In this document: positions 1-8,568 of the stretch, piece after piece
How positions within the stretch are numbered: the first letter of the stretch is position 1
Layout of the letters: each line of letters begins with the position of its first letter
NCBI RefSeq assembly: GCF_042662125.1
Contig: NZ_JBHSXL010000006.1
Location: 62,001 to 126,000, forward strand
Length of the DNA: 64,000 nt
Direction: 5' to 3'
DNA from: Halopenitus salinus
Lineage (GTDB): Archaea > Halobacteriota > Halobacteria > Halobacteriales > Haloferacaceae
Translations under genes and position numbers: made by a program
The notes under the pieces: generated by a model
What the model was told of the DNA's origin: nothing
What the model saw: only the letters and a program-made list of their open reading frames with translations
Databases searched by the model: none

Positions 1-556
1 TCTCGCCGTCGTCCGCCGCCGAGCGATCGCGCGCCCAGACGACGGCGACGTCGGCGATGGGCGAGTTCGTGATCCACGTCTTCGAGCCGTTGAGGACGTA
101 CTCGTCGCCGTCCCGAACCGCGCGGGTCTCCATCGCGGCGGGGTCCGACCCGTGTTCGGGCTCGGTCAATCCGAAGCAGCCGACGGCCTCGCCGGTGGCG
201 AGCTCGGGGAGCCACTCGTCCTTTTGCGCCTCGCTGCCGAACGCGTGGATCGGATACATCACGAGCGCGCCCTGCACGCTCGCCATCGAGCGCAGCCCGG
301 AGTCGCCCGCCTCGAGCTCCTGCATCAACAGCCCGTAGGCCGTCTCGGAGACGTTCGGAAGGCCGTACCCGTCCAAGTTGGGCGCGTAGAACCCGAGATC
401 GCCCATCTCGGGGATCAACTCCGTCGGGAACGTCCCGTTCTCGAAGTGCTCGCCGACGTCCGGACGTACCTGTTCGTCGACGAACCGACGGGCCGTGTCG
501 CGTATCATCCGCTCCTCCCGGTCGAGGTCCGCCTCGAGCCCCACGTAATCGAGCAT
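1..556 (-). CDS. Acyl-CoA dehydrogenase, N-terminal part (cut by window edge)
   Basis: About 185 N-terminal residues are visible, starting MLDYVGLEAD; the C-terminus lies outside the window. The protein should be a FAD-dependent acyl-CoA dehydrogenase that introduces a trans-2 double bond into an acyl-CoA and passes electrons to an electron-transfer flavoprotein. The visible part has the N-terminal helical domain and the middle-domain signature GCFGLTEPEHGSDP followed by GSKTWITNSP, which binds flavin and substrate. This pattern is closest to the glutaryl-CoA/short-chain branch, but the catalytic Glu region is missing, so substrate is unresolved. The ATG start fits the usual N-terminal length. 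Confidence 0.88.
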   Translation of the reverse strand, partial: MLDYVGLEADLDREERMIRDTARRFVDEQVRPDVGEHFENGTFPTELIPEMGDLGFYAPNLDGYGLPNVSETAYGLLMQELEAGDSGLRSMASVQGALVMYPIHAFGSEAQKDEWLPELATGEAVGCFGLTEPEHGSDPAAMETRAVRDGDEYVLNGSKTWITNSPIADVAVVWARDRSAADDGE

Positions 557-674
557 GACGGAACGTCGACGGAGGACGTCAAAAGGTGTTTGCAAACCGG
601 TCACACGAACGACGGGACCGAAGATCGAACGGGAAACGAAGGCGGGGAAGAGAGAACGGACGACTGGACGCCGA

Positions 675-1391
675 TCAGTCGTCCGCCGGCGCCGTCGCGG
701 GGTCGGCGTCCGCGACCCGGTCGCGAACGTACGACGTGAAGTTCTCGAAGACCTGTTTGGCCTCGCAGGCCGCCTCGTGGGCCTCCGGGGAGATGCCGGC
801 GAGAACGTCGTCGACCCGCGCGTCGCCGAGCCGGTCACGCTTTCCGTCGGCGACGTGTCTCGCCGTCTCGACGTCGTATTCGGGGTGGAACTGGAGGCCC
901 CAACTGTGGCCGCACCGGAAGGCGTGGACGCCGTATTCGTTCTCGGCCAGCAGCTCGGCCTCCGGCGGCAGCTCCACGACGGCGTCGCCGTGGGAGGCGA
1001 AGGCGGTGAACGTCCCGTCGACCCCCTCGAAGATCTCGTCGCCGTGGTGGTCGATCTCCGCGTAGCCCAGCTCGAAGTCGTCCATGCCGGCGACGCGGCC
1101 GTCGAGCGCCTCCGCGAGCACCTGATGGCCGTAACAGATGCCGAGCGCGGGAACGCCGCGATCGACCGCCTCCGAGACGTACTCGACGAGCGGCGGGATC
1201 CACTCCTCGTCCCAGTAGACCGACGATCGCGAGCCGGTGATGACGATCGCGTCGTACTCGTGGTGGTCGGGCAGCTCGCCCTCCGTGGCCCGGAACTCGA
1301 CGAGGTCGGCATCGAGCTCCCGGCGGAAGTTGCGCCGGTTGTGTGCGGCGTCGTGAGCCGCGTTGAGCAGCGCAAATCGAAGTCGCGTCAT
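675..1391 (-). CDS. Class I glutamine amidotransferase (GMP-synthase-like)
   Basis: A 238-residue stand-alone GATase domain. The nucleophile elbow is GICYGHQ with Cys86, and the rest of the triad is His169 and Glu171 in FHPEY, so the glutaminase triad is complete. There is no synthetase partner domain and no adjacent acceptor gene, so the amide acceptor cannot be named; related proteins are often annotated as GMP-synthase-like or gamma-glutamyl-peptide hydrolases. The ATG start precedes a typical first beta strand (TRLRFALLN). It is transcribed away from the acyl-CoA dehydrogenase start and is not clearly part of an operon. Confidence 0.85.
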   Translation of the reverse strand: MTRLRFALLNAAHDAAHNRRNFRRELDADLVEFRATEGELPDHHEYDAIVITGSRSSVYWDEEWIPPLVEYVSEAVDRGVPALGICYGHQVLAEALDGRVAGMDDFELGYAEIDHHGDEIFEGVDGTFTAFASHGDAVVELPPEAELLAENEYGVHAFRCGHSWGLQFHPEYDVETARHVADGKRDRLGDARVDDVLAGISPEAHEAACEAKQVFENFTSYVRDRVADADPATAPADD

Positions 1392-1477
1392 TGTCGGATC
1401 CAGTCGTCACAGCCTCAAAACGGTTGTGTCCGTCCCGAACGCTGCCGGCGTCCGACACGGGAGGAACGCCGCCAAGA

Positions 1478-2263
1478 TCAGCGGTCCCGATCCGCGTGTT
1501 CCGCGAGCCAGCCGACCAGCTCGTCGTTTACTGTCGCGGACGCTTCGACGCCGACGAGGTGACCTGCATCCTCAACGGCGCGGAACTCGCCGCGGGGCAA
1601 CCCCTCGGCGAGCGACCGTCCGTAGTGAGCCGGACAGATCGCGTCCTCGCCGCCGTGGATCACGAGCGTCGGCGTCGTGAGTTCGTGAAGCCGATCCCCG
1701 ACGTCGAACGCGGAGAGCGCCGCTTTCTGTGCCTCGAACGGCCCCCTCGCGGCGTCCTCGCGAACCCGCCAGTCGACGATCCGGGACGCGACGTCGGGGT
1801 GGGACTCCCGAAAGTCCGACGAGAGGAGCGCGTTCACCGACGCCTCGACGGCGGCCGGATCGTTCGGGTCGGCCCACAGGGAGTCGGGGTTGTAGGCGTC
1901 GCCCGCGGGGGGCGTTCCGAAAAGCGTCAGGCTCCTCGGACGCGAGGACGAGAGCGCGTAGGCGAGCGCGAGCATGCCGCCAAATCCGTATCCGACGAGG
2001 TGGACGCGGCGACGCCCCTCCGCGGCGAGGACCGCCTCGAGGTCGGCGACGAGGTCGTCGACGCGGTAGGGTCCGGACGGCGCGTCCGACCGGCCGATCC
2101 CGCGAATCTCCGGGGTGATGGCGGCATAGGGACCGGCGACCGCGGCGTGCTGCCAGCCGAACTGCCAGGCGCCGAGGCCGACGTCGCCGACGAACAGCAC
2201 CGCGGGGCCCGACCCGTCGCGCTCGTATCGGATCGAGACCGGACCGTTCTCCGCGCGGGCCAC
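1478..2263 (-). CDS. Alpha/beta hydrolase-fold protein lacking the nucleophile serine
   Basis: A 261-residue alpha/beta hydrolase-fold protein. The oxyanion region (FVGDVGLGAWQF), the acid Asp208 in HGGED and His235 in DAGHLVG are all in place. The nucleophile elbow, normally G-x-S-x-G, reads GYGFGG, so glycine 93 sits where the serine should be. The codon is GGA, which is not a single-base change from a TCN serine codon but is one from AGC/AGT. It starts 3 bp after the alaS stop and is probably co-transcribed with alaS. It may be a non-hydrolytic binding protein or use another chemistry; the fold call is firm, the function is unknown. Confidence 0.8.
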   Translation of the reverse strand: MARAENGPVSIRYERDGSGPAVLFVGDVGLGAWQFGWQHAAVAGPYAAITPEIRGIGRSDAPSGPYRVDDLVADLEAVLAAEGRRRVHLVGYGFGGMLALAYALSSSRPRSLTLFGTPPAGDAYNPDSLWADPNDPAAVEASVNALLSSDFRESHPDVASRIVDWRVREDAARGPFEAQKAALSAFDVGDRLHELTTPTLVIHGGEDAICPAHYGRSLAEGLPRGEFRAVEDAGHLVGVEASATVNDELVGWLAEHADRDR

Positions 2264-2266
2264 GGT

Positions 2267-5068
2267 CTACGCCCGCTTGATCGACCGCACCGTTTCGGCG
2301 GCCTCGGCGAGCGCGTCGTCGAGCGCGTCGACGTCCGGGCCGCCGCCCTGGGCGAAGTCGGGCGGACCGCCGCCGCCGCCGCCGACGCGGCTCGCGAGCC
2401 GGCTGACGACCTCCCCGGCGTTCACGCCGACGTCGTCCGGAACGCCGACGACGAACTGTGCGGAGCCGCCGGCGCCGGAGCCGATGACCGCGACCTTGCC
2501 CTCCTCGACGAGGGCGTTCGCCGCCGCCCGCAGCTCGTCGGAGTCCGCGTCGAGCCGCTGGATGACAACGGCGTCGCCGTCGAGGTCGACCTCCTCGAGG
2601 GCGTCGCCGGAGCTGGCTCTCGCCTCCGCGAGCTCCGTTTTGAGCCGCTCGATCTCCTTGCCGCGGTCCTTCCACTCCTCGAAGAACCGCTCCGCCGTCC
2701 CCGGGACGTCGAGGGGATCCACGTCGAGGACGTCGGCGGCGTCGTACAGCGCGTCCTCGGTCCGCTGGGTCCCCTCGATCGCGGCGGTGCCGGCGGCGAA
2801 GACGATCCGCTCGACGCCGTCCTGGACGGGCTCGGTCTTGAGCACCTTCACCGCCCCGACGTCGCCGGTCCGGCTCACGTGCGTCCCGGCACACGCCTGG
2901 ACGTCGGCGTCTCCGACGTGGATCAGCCGGACGTTCGTTCCCGGCGGAACCCCGCCCTGGTAGAGGTCGAAGCCGTGTTCGGCCTCGGCCTCGTGGCGGT
3001 GGGGCCACTCCTGGCGGACGGCGACGTTGTCCATCACGAGGTCGTTGGCGACGCGCTCTATCGCCTTCACCTCCTCGCGGGTGATCCGTTCGTAGTGGCG
3101 GACGTCGAGCCGCGAGGAGTCGAGCCCCTTCTGGGCGCCGGCCTGCCGGACGTGGTCGCCGAGCACCTCGCGGGCGGCGTGGCCGATCAGGTGGGTCGCG
3201 GTGTGGTGGCGCATCAGTTGCCGGCGACGTTCGCCGTCGACCTGGCCGCGGACGAACTCGCCTTTCCCCGGGTCCCCGTCGGTGCGGTGGAGGACCACCC
3301 CGTCCACCTTCTGGACGTCGGTGACCTCGACGGTCGTCTCGCCGGCGGTGAGGGTCCCGCGATCGGCCGGCTGGCCGCCGCCCTCCGGGTAGAACATCGT
3401 CTGGTCGAGGACCACGTCGTATGCCGGCTCCCCGTCGTCTCCATCATCCGTCGCGTCGACCTCGAGGACGTCGAGGACGACCGCCTCGAACTCCATGCGC
3501 TCCTGGTCGTCGTAGAACAGCTCCTCGGTCTCCGGGAGGTCCGCGAGCCGGTCGTCGCGCTCGGCGGCCGTCTTCTCGCCGGCCTCCTCGTGTCGGTCGG
3601 CCACGAGCCCGTAGAAGTCGTCGGGAACGTCGACGGTGGCTCCCCGATCGGCGGCGATCTGGGCGACGGTGTCGGGCTGGATGCCGTGTGAGTCGTACAG
3701 CTCGATGAGCGTCTCCGTCGGGATGGGCTCGTCAGCTCCCGCGTACTCGTCGGCGATCTGTTCGACCTTCCGGGTGCCGCGCTCCAGCGTCCGTCGGTAC
3801 TTGCGCTCCTCGGTTCGGACGATGTCGCGGATCGTATCGCGGTTCTCGTAGCCGAGGCGCTCGGCCTGCATGTCGACGAGCTCGTCGAGCGGCGCGTCCA
3901 CGCCGACGTCGTCGACGAGCCGCTTCGTCCGCCGGAGGACCATCCGCGCGAGGTACCCTGTCGAGACGTTCGAGGGGACGATGCCGTCGCCGAGCATGTA
4001 CGCGAGCGTCCGCGAGTGGTCGGCGATCGCGTAGATCGACTCGAGCGGCTCGAGGAGGGCACGAAGCTCCTCGACGTCGACGTCGAGCTTCTCGGCGATG
4101 TCGCCGCGGGCGTCCTCGACGTCCTCCACGTCGTCGATGTCGAGCCGGCCCGCGAGCGTCGCCGCACGGTTGATGATCTCGCGTTCCTCCTCCGTGTGCT
4201 CGATGCCGGCGTTGTCCTTCAGGAACTCGATCGCGTCGGGGTAGATCGCCTCGTAGACGGTGGGCGTGCCCTGGCTCATCCAGGTCCACCGCTCGAGCCC
4301 GTAGCCCGTGTCGACGATGTAGGTGTCCATGAAGGAGTAGGTGTTCCCGTCCTTCAGCTCGTAGTCGCCCTCGGGGTCCTGTTCCATGCACATGAAGACG
4401 AGCGTGGCGAGCTCGGCGCCGCGGTAGATGACCTCGATGGCGGGGCCGGCGTTGCCGCCGCCGACCCACGGGTCCTCGATGTAGGTGATCTCCTCGAGGT
4501 TCGCGCCCAGCGACTCGAAGAACTCGTCGCAGTAGGCGACCGTCTCGTCCTTCCAGTAGACCTCGCCCTCGTAGGCGTACTCGTCGTCGGCGTCCTCGCG
4601 GACGTTGAAGGCGTGGTGAGCCATCATCTCGAAGGCCATCGTGTGCCGGCCGGTCTTGCCGACGTTGTCGATGTCCTGCATCCGGATGCACGGCTGGGAG
4701 ATGGCGAGGGGGTTCGCCGGCGGCGGCGTCTCCCCGGAGGTGACGAGCGGCTGGAAGTCGTAGATGGACGCCTGGGTCAACAGGACGTCGTCGCGCCAGC
4801 GGTTCGCCGCGACGGGATAGGGGTCGATGCGCTCGTGGTCGTGACCCTCGAAGAACGAGAGGAACGCCTCGCGCATCTCCTCGAGCGTGTACGGCTCGTC
4901 GAAGCCCGGATCGCCGATGAAGCTGTAGTCCTCACAGGGCGGTTCGCCGCACAGTTCCCGGTCGTCGTCGCGCGTCCAGAAGTGGACGCCACAGGAGGAA
5001 CACTCGCGGCGGTGAAAGCCCTCCTCCTCGAAGTAATCGAGACGATATTCGTCCTCGAGCGCACTCAT
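2267..5068 (-). CDS. alaS: Alanyl-tRNA synthetase, archaeal type
   Basis: A 933-residue synthetase that charges tRNA-Ala. The archaeal N-terminal extension carries a zinc-ribbon-like CSSCGVHFW ... LCGEPPC segment (residues about 19-45) before the class II catalytic core. The C-terminal editing domain has the zinc-site histidines HHTATH near residue 618 and the CAGTH motif near 724, which together hydrolyse mis-charged Ser/Gly-tRNA. A Gly-rich stretch (VGGGGGGPPDFAQGGG) typical of the C-terminal domain follows. Length is normal for archaeal AlaRS. It heads a two-gene unit with the hydrolase-fold gene 3 bp downstream. Confidence 0.97.
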   Translation of the reverse strand: MSALEDEYRLDYFEEEGFHRRECSSCGVHFWTRDDDRELCGEPPCEDYSFIGDPGFDEPYTLEEMREAFLSFFEGHDHERIDPYPVAANRWRDDVLLTQASIYDFQPLVTSGETPPPANPLAISQPCIRMQDIDNVGKTGRHTMAFEMMAHHAFNVREDADDEYAYEGEVYWKDETVAYCDEFFESLGANLEEITYIEDPWVGGGNAGPAIEVIYRGAELATLVFMCMEQDPEGDYELKDGNTYSFMDTYIVDTGYGLERWTWMSQGTPTVYEAIYPDAIEFLKDNAGIEHTEEEREIINRAATLAGRLDIDDVEDVEDARGDIAEKLDVDVEELRALLEPLESIYAIADHSRTLAYMLGDGIVPSNVSTGYLARMVLRRTKRLVDDVGVDAPLDELVDMQAERLGYENRDTIRDIVRTEERKYRRTLERGTRKVEQIADEYAGADEPIPTETLIELYDSHGIQPDTVAQIAADRGATVDVPDDFYGLVADRHEEAGEKTAAERDDRLADLPETEELFYDDQERMEFEAVVLDVLEVDATDDGDDGEPAYDVVLDQTMFYPEGGGQPADRGTLTAGETTVEVTDVQKVDGVVLHRTDGDPGKGEFVRGQVDGERRRQLMRHHTATHLIGHAAREVLGDHVRQAGAQKGLDSSRLDVRHYERITREEVKAIERVANDLVMDNVAVRQEWPHRHEAEAEHGFDLYQGGVPPGTNVRLIHVGDADVQACAGTHVSRTGDVGAVKVLKTEPVQDGVERIVFAAGTAAIEGTQRTEDALYDAADVLDVDPLDVPGTAERFFEEWKDRGKEIERLKTELAEARASSGDALEEVDLDGDAVVIQRLDADSDELRAAANALVEEGKVAVIGSGAGGSAQFVVGVPDDVGVNAGEVVSRLASRVGGGGGGPPDFAQGGGPDVDALDDALAEAAETVRSIKRA

Positions 5069-5179
5069 TACCGTTGTGTGGCCGACGTTTGGCCAAAAGG
5101 GTTCCGGGGTCGGCCGCTCGCCGTCGATCCGACGCAGTTGCGCGTTTTTCGGGGTTTCGGTCGACGCCGTCGGGACGGC

Positions 5180-5977
5180 TCAGTCGACGCGTTCGGCGAA
5201 CCCGAACTTCGGCTTGAGATCGTCGACGACGACCTCGACGGTCTCGCCCTCGGAGGCCCCGGGAACGAAGATCGTGTAGCCGTCGCGTTTGGCGATCCCG
5301 TCGCCCTCCTCGCCGGAACCGACGATCTCCACCGTGAGCCGATCCCCCTCGGAGACGGGCGCGGTGAGCCGACCCTTCGCGACGAGGTACACCTCCGAGG
5401 AGGAGTCGCGGGAGGCCCGCGGCGAGACCGTCCGAACGTACTCGAACTCGGCCTCGATGTCCGACTCGAGATCGGCGAGGTCCTTACCCTGGAACACCTT
5501 GACGACCAGGTCGCCGCCGGGCGCGAGGAGGTCGAGCGCGACCTCGAACGCCTGGCGGGCGAGGTGGACCGAGCGGGCGTGGTCGAGGCCGTACTCGCCG
5601 GTCATGTTGGGGGCCATATCGGAGATCACCACGTCCGCGCCGCGCTCGCCGATCGTCTCCCGCAGCCGGTCCGTCGTCTTCTCCTCGGTCATGTCTCCGC
5701 GGATCGTCTCGACGGTCGCGACGTCGCCGTCGCCCCAGTCGTCCTCGGCGTCGAGATCGCGGATGCGCTGGAGGTCGACTCCGACAACCGTTCCCCCGGC
5801 CCCGACGCGCTCGGCGGCGATCTGCAGCCAGCCGCCCGGCGCGGCGCCCAGGTCGACGACCGTGTCGTCGCGGTCGAAAAGCGATGCCGTCTCGTCGAGC
5901 TGCCGGAGCTTGTAGGCGGCCCGGCTCCGGTACCCCTCCTGTTTGGAGCGGTTGTAGTACATGTCCTTGCGCGTCAT
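5180..5977 (-). CDS. rlmE: 23S rRNA (uridine-2'-O-)methyltransferase RlmE/FtsJ family with C-terminal TRAM domain
   Basis: A 265-residue SAM-dependent RNA 2'-O-methyltransferase. The SAM site is DLGAAPGGW (42-50), and the K-D-K-E catalytic tetrad is readable as Lys23, Asp120 (SDMAPN), Lys160 (VVKVFQG) and Glu195 (SSEVYLVA). Residues about 205-265 form a TRAM RNA-binding domain (SEGDRLTVEIVGSGEEGDGIA ... FVPGA), the usual haloarchaeal arrangement and absent from bacterial RlmE. The expected substrate is the A-loop uridine of 23S rRNA, by family. It is a monocistron between alaS and the LLM oxidoreductase gene; the 150-bp gap on its 5' side shows nothing distinctive. Confidence 0.94.
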   Translation of the reverse strand: MTRKDMYYNRSKQEGYRSRAAYKLRQLDETASLFDRDDTVVDLGAAPGGWLQIAAERVGAGGTVVGVDLQRIRDLDAEDDWGDGDVATVETIRGDMTEEKTTDRLRETIGERGADVVISDMAPNMTGEYGLDHARSVHLARQAFEVALDLLAPGGDLVVKVFQGKDLADLESDIEAEFEYVRTVSPRASRDSSSEVYLVAKGRLTAPVSEGDRLTVEIVGSGEEGDGIAKRDGYTIFVPGASEGETVEVVVDDLKPKFGFAERVD

Positions 5978-6127
5978 GCGTACTTCACCGGCCCTCGATC
6001 GACGTCTCCCCCGGAGATCGCGGACGAATCCGTGTTCATGTCGATCGAAACGTCGCGGACCCGGAAAGGCACGTCGGATGGCGCCGGACGGGACCGGGAG
6101 TCATCCGGTCGGAACGGCCGCCACACG

Positions 6128-7156
6128 TCATCGGGCGGAGAGACCGACGGCGTCCGCCAACAGCTCGTGCGAGCGGAGCGCGTCCTCGTGGTCGCCGAGG
6201 ACGTGCTGGATCATGACCTCGTCGACGCCGACGCGGTCGGCGAGCTGGTCGAGCAGCCCCTCGATCGTCTCCGGACTGCCGGAGATCGCCCGTGGCCACT
6301 CGTCGGGATCGAGGGTGGCGGGCGTCGGGTCGGGGACGCCGCCGATCTCGTCGATCGCCTCCTCGATGGCGGGTCGGGTGCCGACCTCGCCACGTTGCAT
6401 CCGCCTGTAGGACGCCTCCGCGACGGATCGGAGCCGGGCGGCCGCCGCGTCGGTCTCCGCACAGACGGCGTTCAAAGCGACCATCCCCTCCGGCTCGTCG
6501 ACGCCGCCCCCCAACCGGGAAGGCTCGAAGCGCTCCCGGTACTCCTCGAAGGCGGGGACGGCGAACTGCGGGCGGATGAACGCGGCGAAACAGAAACGCA
6601 GCCCGAGCTCCCCGGCGATGGCCGCGCTCGACGGGCTCGACCCGAGCACCCACGGGACGGCCGGACCGTCCTCCGAGCGGGGGATCTCCAGATCCGCGTA
6701 GGCGTGGTCGTCCGGATACTCGTCGTAGAGATGGGAGAGGACCGCCTCGATCCGCTCCGCGTGGTCCTCGTCGGGATTTCGGACGTGCCTGTCCGTCCCG
6801 AGCGCCCGATCGGCGGCGGGCGATCCGTTCGCGCGTCCCAATCCCGCGTCGATCCGCCCCGGCGCGAGCGCGTCCAGCGCGCCGAACTGCTCTGCGACCT
6901 TGAACGGGCTGTAGTGGTTGAGCAGGACGGCGCCCGAGCCGAGCCGTATCGAGTCGGTCCGGGCGGCGAGGTGGCCGAGCAACACCTCCGGCGTGGTTCC
7001 CGCGAGCGTGTCGGCCATGCCGTGGTGTTCGGCCACCCAGAAGCGCTCGTAGCCGAGCCGCTCGGCCTGGCGTGCGGCCTCGACAGTGTTCGCGTACGCG
7101 TCGGCGGCGGTCCCGTCGTCGGGGACCGGGGAGAGATCGACGGCGGAGAGCTTCAT
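6128..7156 (-). CDS. LLM-class flavin-dependent oxidoreductase (luciferase-like)
   Basis: A 342-residue TIM-barrel luciferase-like flavoprotein. Family marks are the opening strand LSAVDLSPVPDG-like segment, RFWVAEHHGM around residue 40, IRLGSGAVLLNHYSPFKVAEQF and the GRIDAGLGRANG segment that contacts flavin. These match the MsnO8-type branch of FMN-dependent monooxygenases, but the substrate cannot be deduced. Length is full for the family. Gaps of 60 to 150 bp separate it from both neighbours, so it is probably monocistronic. Confidence 0.88.
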   Translation of the reverse strand: MKLSAVDLSPVPDDGTAADAYANTVEAARQAERLGYERFWVAEHHGMADTLAGTTPEVLLGHLAARTDSIRLGSGAVLLNHYSPFKVAEQFGALDALAPGRIDAGLGRANGSPAADRALGTDRHVRNPDEDHAERIEAVLSHLYDEYPDDHAYADLEIPRSEDGPAVPWVLGSSPSSAAIAGELGLRFCFAAFIRPQFAVPAFEEYRERFEPSRLGGGVDEPEGMVALNAVCAETDAAAARLRSVAEASYRRMQRGEVGTRPAIEEAIDEIGGVPDPTPATLDPDEWPRAISGSPETIEGLLDQLADRVGVDEVMIQHVLGDHEDALRSHELLADAVGLSAR

Positions 7157-7216
7157 GCTCGGATTCGGAGTCCCCCGGAGAAAACGGTTCGGCTCCGGAA
7201 CGTCCGGATCCGCCGG

Positions 7217-7813
7217 CTACCTGGACGAGGACCGATCGTTCGATGCCGACTCGAGGGCAAGCTCCCCCAACAGCCGATCGTCGGAGCGGTCGTCGTCGGG
7301 GGAGCGATCGTTCGCCCCGATCGAGAACCCCATGCCCGCGTAGAATTCCCGCAGATCTGGATCGAATTCCGCGACGACCCGATCGAAACCGCGGCCCGCG
7401 GCGTGGCGGATCCCCGCCCGGACGAGCGCCGATCCGATCCCGCGTCCGCGACGGGAGCGATTCACGGCGATGGCTTCGATATGAACCCCGGCGTGCCGCG
7501 GGACGAGCACCATCGCGGCGATCACGGGAGCGGCGTCCGAACCACCCACGGCCGAGTCGGCCGTCTCGACGGCGGCCAGGACGTCCTCGGCCTCGATCCG
7601 CTCGCGAACCTCGTCGGCGTCGACGTCGAGCAGCGCCCCCTCGAGGATCCGCATCACGTCCACGTACTCGTCCGCATCGGCGGGCCGGGTCGTGATGCCG
7701 GAGGGAGGATCGTCGGAGTCGATCGAGGATAGTGCCTCCGGTGTCGAAGCGTCCGGCGATGGTGCCTCCGATGCCGGAGCGTCCGGCGATCGCGGGTCGT
7801 CCTCCCCCGTCAT
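7217..7813 (-). CDS. GNAT-family N-acetyltransferase
   Basis: A 198-residue protein with an acidic, low-complexity N-terminus (about 45 residues with DAPASEAPSPDASTPEA-like repeats) followed by a GNAT domain. The acetyl-CoA binding motif A is VNRSRRGRGIGSALVRAG (R/Q-x-x-G-x-G/A), and the last strand reads EFYAGMGFS, both diagnostic. The ATG overlaps the stop of the SAMP2-redoxin gene by one base (TGATG), so the two are translationally coupled. The acceptor is unknown; because it is co-transcribed with a SAMP2 gene, a role in protein modification is possible but only inferred from position. The same frame stays open far upstream, antisense to other genes; the coupled ATG is the credible start. 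Confidence 0.87.
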   Translation of the reverse strand: MTGEDDPRSPDAPASEAPSPDASTPEALSSIDSDDPPSGITTRPADADEYVDVMRILEGALLDVDADEVRERIEAEDVLAAVETADSAVGGSDAAPVIAAMVLVPRHAGVHIEAIAVNRSRRGRGIGSALVRAGIRHAAGRGFDRVVAEFDPDLREFYAGMGFSIGANDRSPDDDRSDDRLLGELALESASNDRSSSR

Positions 7814-8511
7814 CACGTGAACTTCGCGGCCTCCTCGAGGATCGCCTCGATCCCGGGCCTGTCGCCGGGGTGGTCGCCGGCGTATCGCCACAGGACCTCG
7901 GGGTCCCGGCGCAGGTCGACGAGGACGACCTCTGGCATCCGACCGATCAGATCGACCCGGCGGCCGATGGGTCCGAACCGCCGCCGCTGACCGTACTGGC
8001 TGGCGATCTCGGCGTCGGGGTCGGCGACGAAGGGGTAGGGAACGTCGTATTCCGCGACCCACTCGGCGGCGCGATCGCGGGGCTCCGGAAGGATCGACAC
8101 GGGTTCGACGCCGGCGTTCTCGAAGTCGTCGTGGCGAGCGACGACGGTCTTGACCTGCGTTCGGCAGTTGCCACAGAGGTGGTCCCGGTGGAAGAACAGG
8201 GCGGCGAGGTCGGCGTCGGCCTCGGACAACACGAAGGGGTCGGGACCCGCCCCGACGTTCGCGCCCGCGAAGTCGACGTCCCCTGGAACGCCGAGATCGG
8301 ACCGACCGTCCGACCCGCCCTTGATCAGCCGAAGCACCGTAACGGAGTCGGAATCCACGGTCCGATCCTCGGGGACCGGGGACCCGTCGACGAGGGCGGA
8401 GGCCTCCTGGGGGCTGTATCCGACGGCGCGGATCAGGTCGCCGTAGGTGTCCTCGGGGCCACACGAGAGATCGCGACTCCCCTCGCCGACGACCTCGACG
8501 GTGACGTTCAT
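7813..8511 (-). CDS. samp2: SAMP2 ubiquitin-like modifier fused to a CxxC redoxin (AhpC/TSA-like) domain
   Basis: From the ATG at 8511 the product has 232 residues. Residues 1-66 match SAMP2, the archaeal ubiquitin-like modifier and sulfur carrier, from MNVTVEVVGE to LRLIKGG, and the diglycine falls at positions 65-66, exactly where SAMP2 normally ends. Here the frame continues without a stop into a redoxin-like domain with CGNC (Cys113, Cys116), a PEPRDRAAEW segment and a YPFVADPDAEI strand. A SAMP2 needs a free C-terminal glycine for adenylation by UbaA, so processing after Gly66 would be needed. Lys64 is the only lysine in the modifier part. A GTG at 8556 would add 15 residues; the ATG matches the family start. 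Coupled to the downstream GNAT gene. A lost stop or a sequencing error between two genes is the main alternative. Confidence 0.85.
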   Translation of the reverse strand: MNVTVEVVGEGSRDLSCGPEDTYGDLIRAVGYSPQEASALVDGSPVPEDRTVDSDSVTVLRLIKGGSDGRSDLGVPGDVDFAGANVGAGPDPFVLSEADADLAALFFHRDHLCGNCRTQVKTVVARHDDFENAGVEPVSILPEPRDRAAEWVAEYDVPYPFVADPDAEIASQYGQRRRFGPIGRRVDLIGRMPEVVLVDLRRDPEVLWRYAGDHPGDRPGIEAILEEAAKFT

Positions 8512-8568
8512 GCTCGGGTTTGGGGCCTGATCGGGTTGAAGCGATCGGTTCGACACGCGCGGGCGACC

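Noticed and set aside
1391..3691. A 766-residue plus-strand frame
   Set aside because: It is antisense to the hydrolase-fold gene and to alaS, whose conserved motifs are certain; no domain is recognisable in the antisense product.
4016..7732. A 1238-residue plus-strand frame
   Set aside because: It crosses alaS, rlmE, LLM and GNAT genes in antisense and shows no protein family; high-GC codon bias on the real strand creates it.
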